A stretch of 64,000 bases of DNA from Flavobacterium marginilacus (GCF_026870155.1 NZ_CP113975.1:3720001-3784000); one strand, 5' to 3'. Counted from the first letter of the stretch, positions 30,539-39,990 are shown. Translations and numbers: made by a program. Notes: a model not told the origin generated them from the sequence alone.

Positions 30539-30542
30539 GTAA

Positions 30543-30784
30543 TCCCTCATAGTCCGCCTGCCTTACCTCCCGAAGCTAACGGCCATTGCATAAAAAATCA
30601 AAAAAACATAAATTAGCTACGCTCATTGCAAGGCCGATTTGTAAACTGTTGCGTAATAGCACGAGTGTAATCCTGGTTGGGAAGTGTGTGATACCTCCAG
30701 TGGTGGTACATTTTTTTTGTAACCCCGATTAGAATATTTTATTTATCCGAAAGAACTTCCTCTTTGAGTATTTTTTTAATTTAA
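30543..30784 (+). ncRNA. Candidate bridge (seek) RNA region of the IS110 element, copy 1
   Basis: 242 bp of non-coding left end before the transposase, where IS110-group elements encode a bridge RNA. TGGTGGTA at 30701-30708 matches the left target GGTGGTA of copy 2 and pairs with GCAGTA of copy 1 through G-T wobbles. TTAGAA at 30729-30734 matches the element's right end. I could not assign the two antisense guides, so this is tentative. Confidence 0.4.
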
Positions 30785-32161
30785 ATGTTCAGAATCAGAA
30801 TGAAAGAACAAAATCAAATTTTGATGGAGATTGTCAATCCTCAAGCAGCAGGAATAGACATCGGAAGCAGGAGTCATTTTGTAGCTATTGGTCAAAAAGA
30901 AGAACACGTAAGAGAGTTTGGTGTTTATAATGAAGACCTCAAAGCAATATCAGATTGGCTCAAAGGAAATGGCATCCAAACTGTAGCAATGGAAAGTACA
31001 GGCACTTATTGGCAAGCATTATATGCTGTTTTGATAAACGATGGTTTTCAAGTGATATTGTGCAATGGAAAATTTACCAAAAACATCAAAGGAAAGAAAA
31101 CCGATGTACAAGACTGCCAATGGATACAAAAATTACATTCCATAGGCCTATTATCTGGAAGTTTTTTGCCAGATTTACAAACTGAACAACTCCGAACTTA
31201 TTGCCGACACAGAGCCGGTTTAATTGATGTTGCTGCTGACACAAGCAAGAAAATGCAAAAATACCTTCGTTTACTCAACCTTCGTCTGGATATAATTGTT
31301 AAAGATATTTGTGGTTTGACAGGACTTAAGATGATAGAAGCCATTTGTAATGGCGAAACTGATTCTCAGAAATTAGCCTCCCTGAGAAACGGAAACTGTA
31401 AAAAAAGTGAAGCAGAAATGCAAAAAGCACTCCAAAGCAACGGCCGTAAAGATTATCTATTTGCCCTAAAGCAGGAATACCAGATGTATCAAAATCTGCA
31501 AAATCAGATCAAAGACTGCGATATAGAAATAAAAAAATTACTTCAAGACCAGATTGACAGCAGCAACAATAAAAAGCAACATTACGCGGATCCGAAAGTT
31601 CATAAAAGAGTTAATAAAAATACACCTAAAAATATTGATTTAAACCTCATTGGCTATCAATACTTCGAAGGAGTAGATTTATTAAAGATAGAAGGATTCA
31701 GCCATCAAACCTTACTTACATTAATGAGCGAAGTGGGGTTAGAAGGGATTAAAAAATTCGGTACAGCCAAACAATTTGCAAGCTGGCTCAGACTTACTCC
31801 GAACAATAAAATAAGTGGCGGAAAAGTACTCAGTTCTCGCGTGCCAAAAGGGAGTAACCGCTTGAAAATAGCCCTGAGGAATGCTGCCAATGCCATCGGA
31901 AATTTAAAAGAATCAACACCTCTGAGAGACTTTTTTCATCGAATTAATTTTCGAAAAGGAAGAGTATCTGCCATAAGCGCAACAGCAAGAAAATTAGGTA
32001 TAATCATTTGGAATATGATTGTAAAAAACACCTCCTACTATAATCCGGAAAATTACTTATATTTAGACGAAAAAAGAAAACTAGCGGTACAAAGAAGAAT
32101 ACAAAAACAAATGGAAAAACATCAATTCAAAGTCGATGATTTTAACTTTGTAACAATTTAG
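30785..32161 (+). CDS. IS110-family transposase (copy 1)
   Basis: 458 aa (or 452 from the ATG at 30803). N-terminal RuvC-like DEDD domain (AAGIDIGSRSHFVAIG; AMESTGTYWQAL; KTDVQDCQWI) and C-terminal Transposase_20 domain with the serine region (FASWLRLTPNNKISGGKVLSS). It catalyses site-specific integration of a circular intermediate with a guide RNA. Differs from copy 2 at one residue (HYADPK against HYTDPK). Confidence 0.93.
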   Translation: MFRIRMKEQNQILMEIVNPQAAGIDIGSRSHFVAIGQKEEHVREFGVYNEDLKAISDWLKGNGIQTVAMESTGTYWQALYAVLINDGFQVILCNGKFTKNIKGKKTDVQDCQWIQKLHSIGLLSGSFLPDLQTEQLRTYCRHRAGLIDVAADTSKKMQKYLRLLNLRLDIIVKDICGLTGLKMIEAICNGETDSQKLASLRNGNCKKSEAEMQKALQSNGRKDYLFALKQEYQMYQNLQNQIKDCDIEIKKLLQDQIDSSNNKKQHYADPKVHKRVNKNTPKNIDLNLIGYQYFEGVDLLKIEGFSHQTLLTLMSEVGLEGIKKFGTAKQFASWLRLTPNNKISGGKVLSSRVPKGSNRLKIALRNAANAIGNLKESTPLRDFFHRINFRKGRVSAISATARKLGIIIWNMIVKNTSYYNPENYLYLDEKRKLAVQRRIQKQMEKHQFKVDDFNFVTI

Positions 32162-32222
32162 TTTTTAGATATTTACAAAAACGTTAGTTAGAACCATCCA
32201 AAAATCACAAAACATTAAAAGA

Positions 32223-32663
32223 ATGAGTGAAATTGATAAAATTCTTAAAAAGTATTTTTGGCCAAAAAATGAAATAGTTAAAAACTTAGATTTTAAAGAA
32301 ATTGAAAATCAAATAGGATTTGAATTGCCGAACGATTATAAAGAATTCCTTTTAAATTATTCCTTTTACGAAACTCAAATTGGCGAAGAATCATTCAAAC
32401 TTTGGGACTTCAGTAAATTACTGGAATATAATATGGGTTATGAAATAATTGCCAACCTTAAAATGACTATAGGAATCGGAGATAATGGTGGTGGAGAATT
32501 TATCGGACTTGAAAAACTTGTTGACGGTAAAATCAGAATAATGCTAACTCCTTATATTGACCTAGACAAAGAGCATCATATTGAAATTGGAAATTCATTC
32601 ACTGACTTTCTGATGAGAATGGATAACGGGGAAAAATGGTTTAAAGAAGAACAAACTGAATAA
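32223..32663 (+). CDS. Cassette 19 SMI1/KNR4 (SUKH) family protein
   Basis: 146 aa, soluble. IENQIGFELPNDYKEFLLNYS is the SUKH opening; TIGIGDNGGGEFIGLEKL and IEIGNSFTDFLMRM are its middle and end. SUKH proteins are commonly immunity proteins to polymorphic toxins; no toxin gene is in the cassette. The IS110 element separates it from the cassette's original 5' end (cassette 30533-32799). Confidence 0.85.
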   Translation: MSEIDKILKKYFWPKNEIVKNLDFKEIENQIGFELPNDYKEFLLNYSFYETQIGEESFKLWDFSKLLEYNMGYEIIANLKMTIGIGDNGGGEFIGLEKLVDGKIRIMLTPYIDLDKEHHIEIGNSFTDFLMRMDNGEKWFKEEQTE

Positions 32664-32669
32664 AATGGC

Positions 32670-32805
32670 TACTGCTAACACTTGCTACAATAGATTTGGG
32701 CATTTGGCTTAATTTGAAAATGGTCTTGTATTTGGGATGTTTAGGCAAATCCGAAAATAAGGCTTAATTTAACCCCAAACCTCTTGTAGCAAGGGGACGT
32801 TATAG
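32670..32805 (+). other. attC site, cassette 19
   Basis: R'' TACTGCTAAC matches the cassette start GTTAGCAGTA on the other side of the IS. First arm has one extra change (CTACAATAG). Confidence 0.85.
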
Positions 32806-33231
32806 GGCAGTTGTGCCGAAATTACGCAGATAAAAACAATTTGAAAATAAGCATTTGTTTCCGCAGGAAGTTTACAAAGCAGAAGCGTGAAAATTGGAAT
32901 GGAAATGCGGAAACTTGAAAGTTGGAATGGAAATGTGAAAGCTTGAAAAGCAGAAGCGTGAAAGTTGGAACTTGTCTACAGAAACTTGAAAAGTAAATAA
33001 TTGAAAATAATAAACCGAAAAGCAGAAACGCAAAAATTGGATTTTGCCAACAGAAGCGTGAAAGTTTTAGGTGAAAAACCGTAATTTCGACAAAAACAAC
33101 CGCCCTATAACACTTGCTACAAGAGATTTGGGCATTTGGCTTAATTTAAAAATAGTCTTGTATTTGGGAAGTTTAGGCAAATCCGAAAATAAGGCTTAAT
33201 TTAACCCCAAACCTCTTGTAGCAAGGGAACG
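32800..33231 (+). other. Cassette 20: type B cassette, copy 2
   Basis: Same 432 bp as 21348-21779; attC at 33102-33237. Confidence 0.87.
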
Positions 33232-33260
33232 TTGGCAGAAACCCATAAGAAAAATTCTGA

Positions 33261-33758
33261 ATGGAAAATAGAATTCTAAATATTTATAATGAGTTGATAA
33301 AATTCTCTAATTCACTTTTGAATTTAGAAACTTCGATAACAGACAATCGAATTGAAGATTTCGAAAATAATCTCGGATATAAACTACCGAAAGATTTTAA
33401 ATACTTACTTAAAAAACATAATGGATTTTCTTTAAGCGCAACTGAAATTTATGGAATTGGAAAAGAGTTTGGAGAAAATTCCCTTGACAAAATATATGAT
33501 TTTGAACATAACGAAGTAGGAAATCCGATGCCAAAATATTTTCTTCCATTTTCACCTGACGGTTATGGAAATCATTATTGCTTAGATTTATTGAGAATTG
33601 AAAATGAAATATGTCCTATTGTATTTTGGCAACACGATTGCAATTACGAAAATATCACTGAAGTTGAAACTTGTAATATAGATTTTGCTGAATGGATTAA
33701 CGAAGTAATGATTGAATGGACTCTTGAAGAATATAATTATGATGGAACAGAAAAATAA
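33261..33758 (+). CDS. Cassette 21 SMI1/KNR4 (SUKH) family protein
   Basis: 165 aa. IEDFENNLGYKLPKDFKYLL, KKHNGFSLSATEIYGIGKE, then YFLPFSPDGYGNHYCLDLL and SEWINEVM-like end are the SUKH layout. A different subgroup from the cassette 19 protein. Possible immunity protein without its toxin. Cassette 33232-33897. Confidence 0.87.
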   Translation: MENRILNIYNELIKFSNSLLNLETSITDNRIEDFENNLGYKLPKDFKYLLKKHNGFSLSATEIYGIGKEFGENSLDKIYDFEHNEVGNPMPKYFLPFSPDGYGNHYCLDLLRIENEICPIVFWQHDCNYENITEVETCNIDFAEWINEVMIEWTLEEYNYDGTEK

Positions 33759-33768
33759 AAATGGGCTA

Positions 33769-33903
33769 TCTGCCAACACTTGCTACAAGAGATTTAGGCA
33801 ATTGGCTTAATTTAAAAATGGTCTTGTATTTGGGAAGTTCAGGCAAATCCGAAAATAAGGCTTAATTTAATCCCAAACCTCTTGTAGCAAGGGAACGTTG
33901 GCG
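33769..33903 (+). other. attC site, cassette 21
   Basis: R'' TCTGCCAAC matches own start GTTGGCAGA. Common arms. Confidence 0.85.
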
Positions 33904-33929
33904 GTCAGCTTGAAAAACCGAAATCAATT

Positions 33930-34394
33930 ATGAGAACTATTATTTATACATCTATTTTATTTATAATATCAAATTTTTGTTTTTCTCAAAACGTGAATTT
34001 CATTATTGAAGTGAATGATAGACTTTTAAATTATGGCGAAATCGCTAATTTATACTTAACTACAGGAAAAGAAAAAGATGATAAAAAATATTATATAAAT
34101 TATTATCCTGGCGACTTAGTTTTAAATGAAGAAGTGTTATCTGAAATTAATTCAGGCACCTTTAAAAAAATTTATCTTCATTTTGATTATTACACATACA
34201 AAAAAGACAACCAAGAGATTGCTAACTTTGACATCGAAATTAATTCTGGTTTGTTGAATGAACCATATTTAATTGCAAATATCTTTGATTTCAGAGACAA
34301 AAAATATAAACACTGGTATCAATGGTTAACAGAAGAAAATTATCTTACGGAACTAACATATCCCAATAGTGGAAAGTATATTAGACGGAAATAA
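33930..34394 (+). CDS. Cassette 22 exported protein, hypothetical
   Basis: 154 aa. Signal peptide ending in FCFSQ, beta-rich mature part with tyrosine-rich stretches. No family recognised. Cassette 33898-34529. Confidence 0.7.
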   Translation: MRTIIYTSILFIISNFCFSQNVNFIIEVNDRLLNYGEIANLYLTTGKEKDDKKYYINYYPGDLVLNEEVLSEINSGTFKKIYLHFDYYTYKKDNQEIANFDIEINSGLLNEPYLIANIFDFRDKKYKHWYQWLTEENYLTELTYPNSGKYIRRK

Positions 34395-34400
34395 AGCCGA

Positions 34401-34535
34401 ACCGCCAACACTTGCTACAAGAGATTTGGGCATTTTGCTTAATTTAAAAATGGTCTTGTATTTGGGAAGTTTAGGCAAATCCGAAAGATTACGTATTTTT
34501 AATCCCAAACCTCTTGTAGCAAGGGAACGTTATGG
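34401..34535 (+). other. attC site, cassette 22
   Basis: R'' ACCGCCAAC matches own start GTTGGCGGT. Common arms. Confidence 0.85.
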
Positions 34536-34982
34536 TGTATAGCTCCGACGATCAACAGACAATTTTTATCAGGAGTTTTAATCCGAAAAATACAAACCGA
34601 AACAGAAACCGAGCCGACGAAAATCTGAACCGAAATTCGACGCTTAATTGTTGCGGACAAACAAACGTTAAACCGCTTTGTGGAAAACCGAAAGCGGATT
34701 TTTTTTGTCGCTTTTTTTTGAGAATTAACCGAAATTGAAACTTAAAAGCGTGAAACTATTTGGAACGGAAAATCGGAAGGCAGAAAAGCTACCGAAATAG
34801 GAATCGATAATTGAAATGTCAAATCGTTCGTGCTCAGCAATCGTCAAGCTACACACCATAACACACGCTACAAGCGATTTGGGCAATTGGCTTAATTGAA
34901 ATATGGTTTTGTATTTGCAAGAATTTGGCTAAACCGAAAAATAACGCTAATTTAGTCCCAAACCGCTTGTAGCGCGAGAACG
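34530..34982 (+). other. Cassette 23: ORF-less 453-bp cassette (type C)
   Basis: A 68-codon frame from 34532 has no homologue and overlaps the core, so I do not call it. The body contains TTGTTGCGGACAAACAAACG and a terminator-like hairpin at 34673-34706. Ends are complementary over about 25 bp (GTTATGGTGTATAGCT...GACGAT against ATCGTCAAGCTACACACCATAAC). attC 34853-34988 with arms CGCTACAAGCG and CGCTTGTAGCG. Diverged relative of cassette 25. Confidence 0.75.
34673..34706 (+). terminator. Terminator-like hairpin inside ORF-less cassette 23
   Basis: CCGCTTT, 11-base loop, AAAGCGG, then TTTTTTTT. An intrinsic terminator in a gene-less cassette suggests that a small RNA ends here. Confidence 0.6.
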
Positions 34983-35035
34983 TTGTAGGCAATGTTAAAA
35001 AAAATCGTAGTAAAAAATAACTTATAAATATATAA

Positions 35036-35842
35036 ATGGCTAATAATTTTATAGACCAAAAAGACAGATGGCTTCAAATTGCAAACGGTGATTTTGAATA
35101 TTCTATATTATTTATTAAGTGTTGGTTACCTTTTAATGCTTGGTATTGTAACAACTATCCTCAATTTAAAAATCAAGATAGCGCAATCTTAAGAGAAGTG
35201 AAAACTGATGATAATCTTTTTAGAACAAGATTAATTTCTTTACTCGAAAACGACGACGAGGATTCTATCTTTTTTAGAAATCAGCTAATAATACTCCATA
35301 AGCAATTAGAAAGATGTAAAGTTCCCAATATAGCTAATTCTATAAGTTTCAAATCAATAAATTTCAGAACTAATCCTAACCCAATTTTTACAAAAGATTA
35401 TAACAAGTTTAATTTTAAAATTGAATTATTAGTTCCTATTCAACCACATAACATAAAAATTCGTGTAGATGTTTTAAAAAATAGAAGAGCAACAATTTAT
35501 ACCTATCAACATACAAAATATGATTTTGAGCATTTTATAAATGACGCATCTTTTTTAGCGTTGAGTGAAAAAAATAAAGAAATCTTAAAAGATGGGTTCA
35601 AACAAATAAATCCTAAAATAAAAGAATCCTTAATTGTAGAAAAAAAGAAGGATTCAATGCAAAATATTGTAAGTGTATTTTTTAAAAATGACACAGATTT
35701 ATTATCACAAGCTATAATAGAAATAATATATAATTTACGATGTATTTTATTTCACGGAGAAATTCAACCCAATAAAGACAACTTAAAAATATATGAGCCA
35801 GCATATTATATGCTAAAACTATTAATCAAATCTTTAGATTAA
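35036..35842 (+). CDS. Cassette 24 HEPN-like protein, first gene of a defence-like pair
   Basis: 268 aa, no leader. The C-terminal helical region has YNLRCILFHGEI, an R-x4-H motif in the position of the HEPN RNase motif. The N-terminal part (FEYSILFIKCWLPFNAWYCN) is of unknown fold. Six bases separate it from the DUF262 gene, so they are translated together. Likely an RNase-type partner or sensor; inferred from the motif only. Confidence 0.62.
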   Translation: MANNFIDQKDRWLQIANGDFEYSILFIKCWLPFNAWYCNNYPQFKNQDSAILREVKTDDNLFRTRLISLLENDDEDSIFFRNQLIILHKQLERCKVPNIANSISFKSINFRTNPNPIFTKDYNKFNFKIELLVPIQPHNIKIRVDVLKNRRATIYTYQHTKYDFEHFINDASFLALSEKNKEILKDGFKQINPKIKESLIVEKKKDSMQNIVSVFFKNDTDLLSQAIIEIIYNLRCILFHGEIQPNKDNLKIYEPAYYMLKLLIKSLD

Positions 35843-35848
35843 AATATT

Positions 35849-37672
35849 ATGAGCTTAAGCAACAACATACAAGCAAACGCTAGAAAATTATTTGAATTAC
35901 TTCAAAACAAATATATTGTCGATTATTTCCAAAGAGAATACAAATGGGAATACAAACATATTGAACAATTATTAGTGGATTTAGAAGCGTCTTTTTTATC
36001 TAATTATGAAATAGGCAATACAATTCAAGATATAAATAGCAAATATAATTCCTATTATCTTGGTCCTGTAGTAATCTGTGAAAAAGGTAGCATTCGCTCG
36101 ATTGTTGATGGTCAACAAAGACTAACTTCTATTACATTGTTACTTATTTATCTTCATAATCTTCAAAAAGATAGTAATGATCCAGAAGACATTATTCCAT
36201 TAATATATTCGAAAAAAGGAGGTAGAAAAACTTATAATATTGAAGTTCCAGACAGAACTAGAATTTTAGAAGCTCTTTTTAATAGTGAAGACTATGATAT
36301 AAGTAGTGAAACTGACGAATCCATTAAAAATATGTTTGAAAGATATACTGATATTTCTAATATATTTTCGGAAGAGTTAAAAAATGACAAACTACCTTTA
36401 TTTATTGAGTGGCTAAAAGAAAAAGTTGTTTTTGTAGAAATTCTAGCATATAGTGATGAAAATGCTTATACTATTTTTGAAACAATGAACGATAGAGGAT
36501 TAAATCTAACTCCAACTGAAATGTTAAAAGGTTACTTGTTAACACATCTAAAAGACCCAATTAAAATAGATGAACTAAATGTAATTTGGAAAGAAAAAAT
36601 TTCAAACTTGCATAAATACTCAACTCAAGAAGATTTAGAATTTATTAGAGCTTGGTTAAGAAGTCAATATGCAGACACAATTCGAAGTGGTGCTCGTGGT
36701 GCTGAAAATGAAGATTTTGAAAAAATAGGAACAAGATTTCATACTTGGGTAAAAGATAACCACAAAAAGATTGGACTTTCTAGTTCTGATGAATTCTATT
36801 ACTTCATAAAAGGGGATTTTGAATTTTATTCAACATTATATGAGAAAATAAAAATATATGAAAGTTCATATACAAATGGAATTGAAAGACTTTATCTAAC
36901 TTCATATTGGGGTATTGCATCTTCATTAAGCTATCCTTTATTGATGTCATCAATAAATAAACTTGATAATGAAGAAACAATTTTGCAAAAACTTAAAGCG
37001 GTTTCAACATTTATCGATATTCTTATAGTAACAAGAGCAATCAATTATAAAGGTAGTTCTCAATCATTTTTAAGATACATAATTTATACTTTAGTTAAAG
37101 ACATACGTAATACAAGTGTAAGTGAATTAAAAACGATTTTGAAAGAGAGATTAGCATCAAGTAAAGAAAGTATTAATGAAGTAGATAAATTTTTCTACAA
37201 CAATGGTAATAGAAAGTTTATTCATTACCTTTTAGCACGTTGTACCCTTTTTGTTGAAAATAATATCTATTCTAACAACGACATTGAAATGTATGATTTA
37301 ATGGCAACAAGAAAATATAATAGATTTGTTTTAACACCAATTATTTGGGAATTCAACAAGTATAATAATCATTTTGAAAATGAAGAAACTTATTATGCAA
37401 CTGAAAAAAAATTAGGAAATTTTTTACTCATTCCAAATCCAACCTCAATTGAATTTATGCCTGATAACAAATTAACTAAAGTCAGTAAACTCAAAAAAGA
37501 ATTAAAGTTATCAAATTGTTTAACTAATAATTATTACAATAATCTAGATAATCAAGATTATTTAATTCAAAAAGGTTTTTCTTCATTAACAAACTTTAAA
37601 GAAGGAATTGACAACAGAACTATAGCAATAAATAACTTAATTAAAGAAATTTGGAGTATAGAGAATATATAG
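35849..37672 (+). CDS. Cassette 24 DUF262 (GmrSD-type) protein
   Basis: 607 aa. DUF262 domain at the N-terminus (FQREYKWEYKHIEQLLVDLE; YYLGPVVICEKG; IVDGQQRLTSITLLLIYL). This ParB/Srx-like NTPase domain is found in type IV restriction GmrSD and other phage-defence proteins. FETMNDRGLNLTPTEMLKGYL is also typical. At the C-terminus the DUF1524 HNH region is recognisable (YATEKKLGNFLLIP), but its usual EHI histidine segment reads LTPIIWEF, so nuclease activity is doubtful. Largest cassette in the array (34983-37807). Confidence 0.82.
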   Translation: MSLSNNIQANARKLFELLQNKYIVDYFQREYKWEYKHIEQLLVDLEASFLSNYEIGNTIQDINSKYNSYYLGPVVICEKGSIRSIVDGQQRLTSITLLLIYLHNLQKDSNDPEDIIPLIYSKKGGRKTYNIEVPDRTRILEALFNSEDYDISSETDESIKNMFERYTDISNIFSEELKNDKLPLFIEWLKEKVVFVEILAYSDENAYTIFETMNDRGLNLTPTEMLKGYLLTHLKDPIKIDELNVIWKEKISNLHKYSTQEDLEFIRAWLRSQYADTIRSGARGAENEDFEKIGTRFHTWVKDNHKKIGLSSSDEFYYFIKGDFEFYSTLYEKIKIYESSYTNGIERLYLTSYWGIASSLSYPLLMSSINKLDNEETILQKLKAVSTFIDILIVTRAINYKGSSQSFLRYIIYTLVKDIRNTSVSELKTILKERLASSKESINEVDKFFYNNGNRKFIHYLLARCTLFVENNIYSNNDIEMYDLMATRKYNRFVLTPIIWEFNKYNNHFENEETYYATEKKLGNFLLIPNPTSIEFMPDNKLTKVSKLKKELKLSNCLTNNYYNNLDNQDYLIQKGFSSLTNFKEGIDNRTIAINNLIKEIWSIENI

Positions 37673-37678
37673 AAACAC

Positions 37679-37813
37679 TGCCTACAACACTTGCTACAAG
37701 AGATTTGGGCATTTGGCTTAATTTAAAAATGATCTTGTATTTGGGAAGTTTAGGCAAATCCGAAAATAAGGCTTAATTTATCCCAAACCTCTTGTAGCAA
37801 GGGGACGTTAGGA
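37679..37813 (+). other. attC site, cassette 24
   Basis: R'' TGCCTACAAC matches own start GTTGTAGGCA. Common arms, one base shorter on the 3' arm (TTATCCCAAAC). Confidence 0.85.
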
Positions 37814-38265
37814 GGCATTGCTCCGTGAACGAGACGCAGACGGTTTTAATTAGGATTTTAGGAACGAAAATATTGAACTGACGCAGAAACCGAGCTGGCG
37901 AAAAATTGAAGCGCAACTTGATGTTTAATAGTTGCGGACAAGCAAATGTTAATCACTTTATGGACATGCAAAGCGGAAAATTTTTGTCGATTTTTTTTGA
38001 GGTTTAATTGAAGATTTTTGAAGTGGAAATACAGAAATAAATTGAAACGGAATATTGGAAGGCGGAAAAACTTTGCGCAATTGGAATAGATAATTGGAAT
38101 AGAGTTTCTGCCGTGCTTATCGTTCGTGTCACAACACCTCCTAACAGCCGTTACACGAGATTTGGGCATTAGGCTGAATTTAAAGATGGTTTTGTACTTT
38201 GGAAATTTGTGCATATCCGAAAAAACTCGCATCTTTAATCCCAAACCTCGTGTAGCGCCAAGACG
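37808..38265 (+). other. Cassette 25: ORF-less 458-bp cassette (type C relative)
   Basis: Shares with cassette 23 the order CTCCG...ACGCAGA...GTTGCGGACAA...AAGCGGA...TTTTTTTTGA...GGAAGGC...CGTTCGTG, with many differences. The terminator hairpin is degraded. A minus-strand frame at 37858-38244 crosses the attC and is rejected. Ends complementary (GTTAGGAGG...GTGAACGA against CGTTCGTGTCACAACACCTCCTAAC). attC 38136-38271, arms GTTACACGAGATTTGGG and CCCAAACCTCGTGTAGCG. Confidence 0.72.
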
Positions 38266-38306
38266 TTAGCCGTCAGTTTAGTAGAACGCAGATATAACAA
38301 CAAATA

Positions 38307-38828
38307 ATGAAGAATTATAAATCAGTTTTCTTAGCATTTTTTACATTAATTTCTTGTAACCAAATAGTAAATCACAAAGAAGACAATCTGGATAGCGTAA
38401 CAACAATTTCGGAAAAAAAAGTTGAAATTAAAAAAAATGATAATGCTGAAATTTCTAAAAATAGAATCGATACAATTGTAGTAAAAAATCAAACTGCAAT
38501 TATTATCGAACCAACGGACAAGCAAATTGAAAAACGTAAAAAAGAAGTTGGTGAGGAAGATTTTTATATTGGAGCTGACGATTATATGTGGTACTTGAAT
38601 GAGTCAACTGAAACTTTTCGTAAAAACAAACTGAATGTTTTAAACATTAAAAATGGTAAAACAATCAAGTTTGAAATGGAGAACGGAAATAATGCAATTT
38701 TAGAATTAAACGGACAAGACGAATTATGGCAAATATATTTGTTTGACCCAAAATTGAAGCCGAAAAAAATCGATATGACAGATTCGGAAAATGAATACAA
38801 AACTTATTTCAAACCTGAACTCGATTAA
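38307..38828 (+). CDS. Cassette 26 lipoprotein, C-terminus altered by IS982
   Basis: 173 aa as it stands. Lipobox LISC-N. A Lys/Asp-rich linker, then a domain with EEDFYIGADDYMWYLNESTE. The last four residues (PELD) are encoded by the IS982 terminal repeat. Rejoining the TTCAA duplication gives TTC AAG TGA, so the original protein ended ...NEYKTYFK at 169 aa. Function is probably little affected. Cassette 38266-41224. Confidence 0.75.
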   Translation: MKNYKSVFLAFFTLISCNQIVNHKEDNLDSVTTISEKKVEIKKNDNAEISKNRIDTIVVKNQTAIIIEPTDKQIEKRKKEVGEEDFYIGADDYMWYLNESTETFRKNKLNVLNIKNGKTIKFEMENGNNAILELNGQDELWQIYLFDPKLKPKKIDMTDSENEYKTYFKPELD

Positions 38829-39824
38829 TAATTTTGGTTGAAAATTTTGTAGAAAAAGGTAAAATTTAGTATATTTAAATTTCTGACAATTAAATATTTA
38901 ACTAAACTCTACCTTATGATTTGTTTTGATAAAATTACAGATATTTTTTCTATTGTTGATGAATTTTGCAAAGATTTTGATAAAACCACACAGTCTTTTC
39001 TGCTAGGAAAACCTTCCAAACGTCCTTCGATTATGTCAAAATCAGAAGTAATTACAATTTATTTACTTTTTCATTTGAGTGGTTTTCGCTGTTTCAAGCA
39101 TTATTACATTTTTTATGTCCAAAAGCATATGCAAAATGAATTTCCTAATACAGTTTCTTATAATCGCTTTTTAGAACTAATGCAAAGTGTTCTTTTGCCA
39201 ATGACAATTTTTGCCAAAACCTGTTGCTTAGGCAATTGCACAGGCATTTCGTTTGTAGACTCAACACCAATTAGAGTTTGTAAAAACAAACGAATCAGTA
39301 GAAACAAAGTTTTTAAAGGTATTGCCACTACAGGGAAATCTACAATGGGCTGGTTTCATGGGTTTAAACTCCACATCATCATTAATGACAAAGGAGAATT
39401 GTTAAGTTTTGCTGTAACTCAAGCCAACGTAGATGATAGAGAGCCACTGAAAAATGAGGGCTTTTTGAATGCTATTTTCGGAAAACTATTTGGTGATAAA
39501 GGATATATAAGCGAGAAACTCTCTCAATTATTATTTGTTGATGGAATCCAATTAATTACAAGTATTCGAAATAATATGAAAAATAGTTTGATGGAAATGA
39601 GTGATAAAATTTTACTCCGTAAACGTTCAATAATAGAAACGGTTAACGATGAACTTAAAAATATTTGCCAAGTTGAACATTCTAGACATCGTTCATTTAC
39701 CAACTTTTTGTCAAATCTTATCGCTGGAATAATTGCTTATAATTTTCTGCCTAAAAAACCTTCTTTGAAATACGAAACGATTAAAACTAACCAATTGGCT
39801 GTATTTTATTAATCGAGTTCAGGT
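38813..39824 (+). mobile_element. IS982-family insertion sequence
   Basis: 1012 bp with perfect 18-bp inverted repeats ACCTGAACTCGATTAATA (38813-38830 and 39807-39824), flanked by the duplicated target TTCAA (38808-38812, 39825-39829). Confidence 0.92.
38916..39812 (+). CDS. IS982-family transposase
   Basis: 298 aa, intact. DDE residues in FVDSTPIRVC, TQANVDDREPLK and IETVNDELKN; KGIATTGKSTMGWFHGFKLH is the family signature. The stop lies in the right terminal repeat. Confidence 0.93.
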   Translation: MICFDKITDIFSIVDEFCKDFDKTTQSFLLGKPSKRPSIMSKSEVITIYLLFHLSGFRCFKHYYIFYVQKHMQNEFPNTVSYNRFLELMQSVLLPMTIFAKTCCLGNCTGISFVDSTPIRVCKNKRISRNKVFKGIATTGKSTMGWFHGFKLHIIINDKGELLSFAVTQANVDDREPLKNEGFLNAIFGKLFGDKGYISEKLSQLLFVDGIQLITSIRNNMKNSLMEMSDKILLRKRSIIETVNDELKNICQVEHSRHRSFTNFLSNLIAGIIAYNFLPKKPSLKYETIKTNQLAVFY

Positions 39825-39990
39825 TTCAAGTGAAAAAACCGAACGGCTAACAGGCGTTTGGCGAGATTGCGAATTATGTGGTAAATTCAAGTTTACGTTT
39901 CGCAAGAAATTTTTAATTTAACCGAAAATAAACGGTTCCGAAGCTCGCAACCTCGCATTCTATGGCAAAATCCAAGTAAAAAATGCTAAA

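Larger units (their letters stand above)
30543..32193 (+). mobile_element. IS110-family element, copy 1, at base 10/11 of cassette 19
   Basis: 1651 bp, identical in length to 48538-50188. The ends follow from comparing both copies: the left junction reads GCAGT-AA-TCCCTC, the right junction TTAG-AA-CCATCC, so an AA core is shared. Removing the element restores GTTAGCAGTAACCATCC, which pairs with the cassette end GGCTACTGCTAAC. No terminal inverted repeats or target duplication, as usual for IS110. Confidence 0.85.

Noticed and set aside
30785..31185. 76-aa ORFs inside the IS110 transposases (30955, 48950)
   Set aside because: Out-of-frame shadows repeated only because the element is repeated.
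34532..34738. 68-aa plus-strand ORF in cassette 23
   Set aside because: Starts inside the core site, reads through the terminator hairpin, and its counterpart in cassette 25 is not open.
34983..37807. Complete GmrSD type IV restriction enzyme
   Set aside because: DUF262 is clear, but the HNH motif of the DUF1524 part lacks its histidine, and the partner gene is not GmrD; called DUF262 protein only.
37858..38244. 128-aa minus-strand ORF
   Set aside because: Runs through the attC hairpin and the gene-less body of cassette 25; similar frames appear antisense to many attC sites simply because the hairpin lacks stops.
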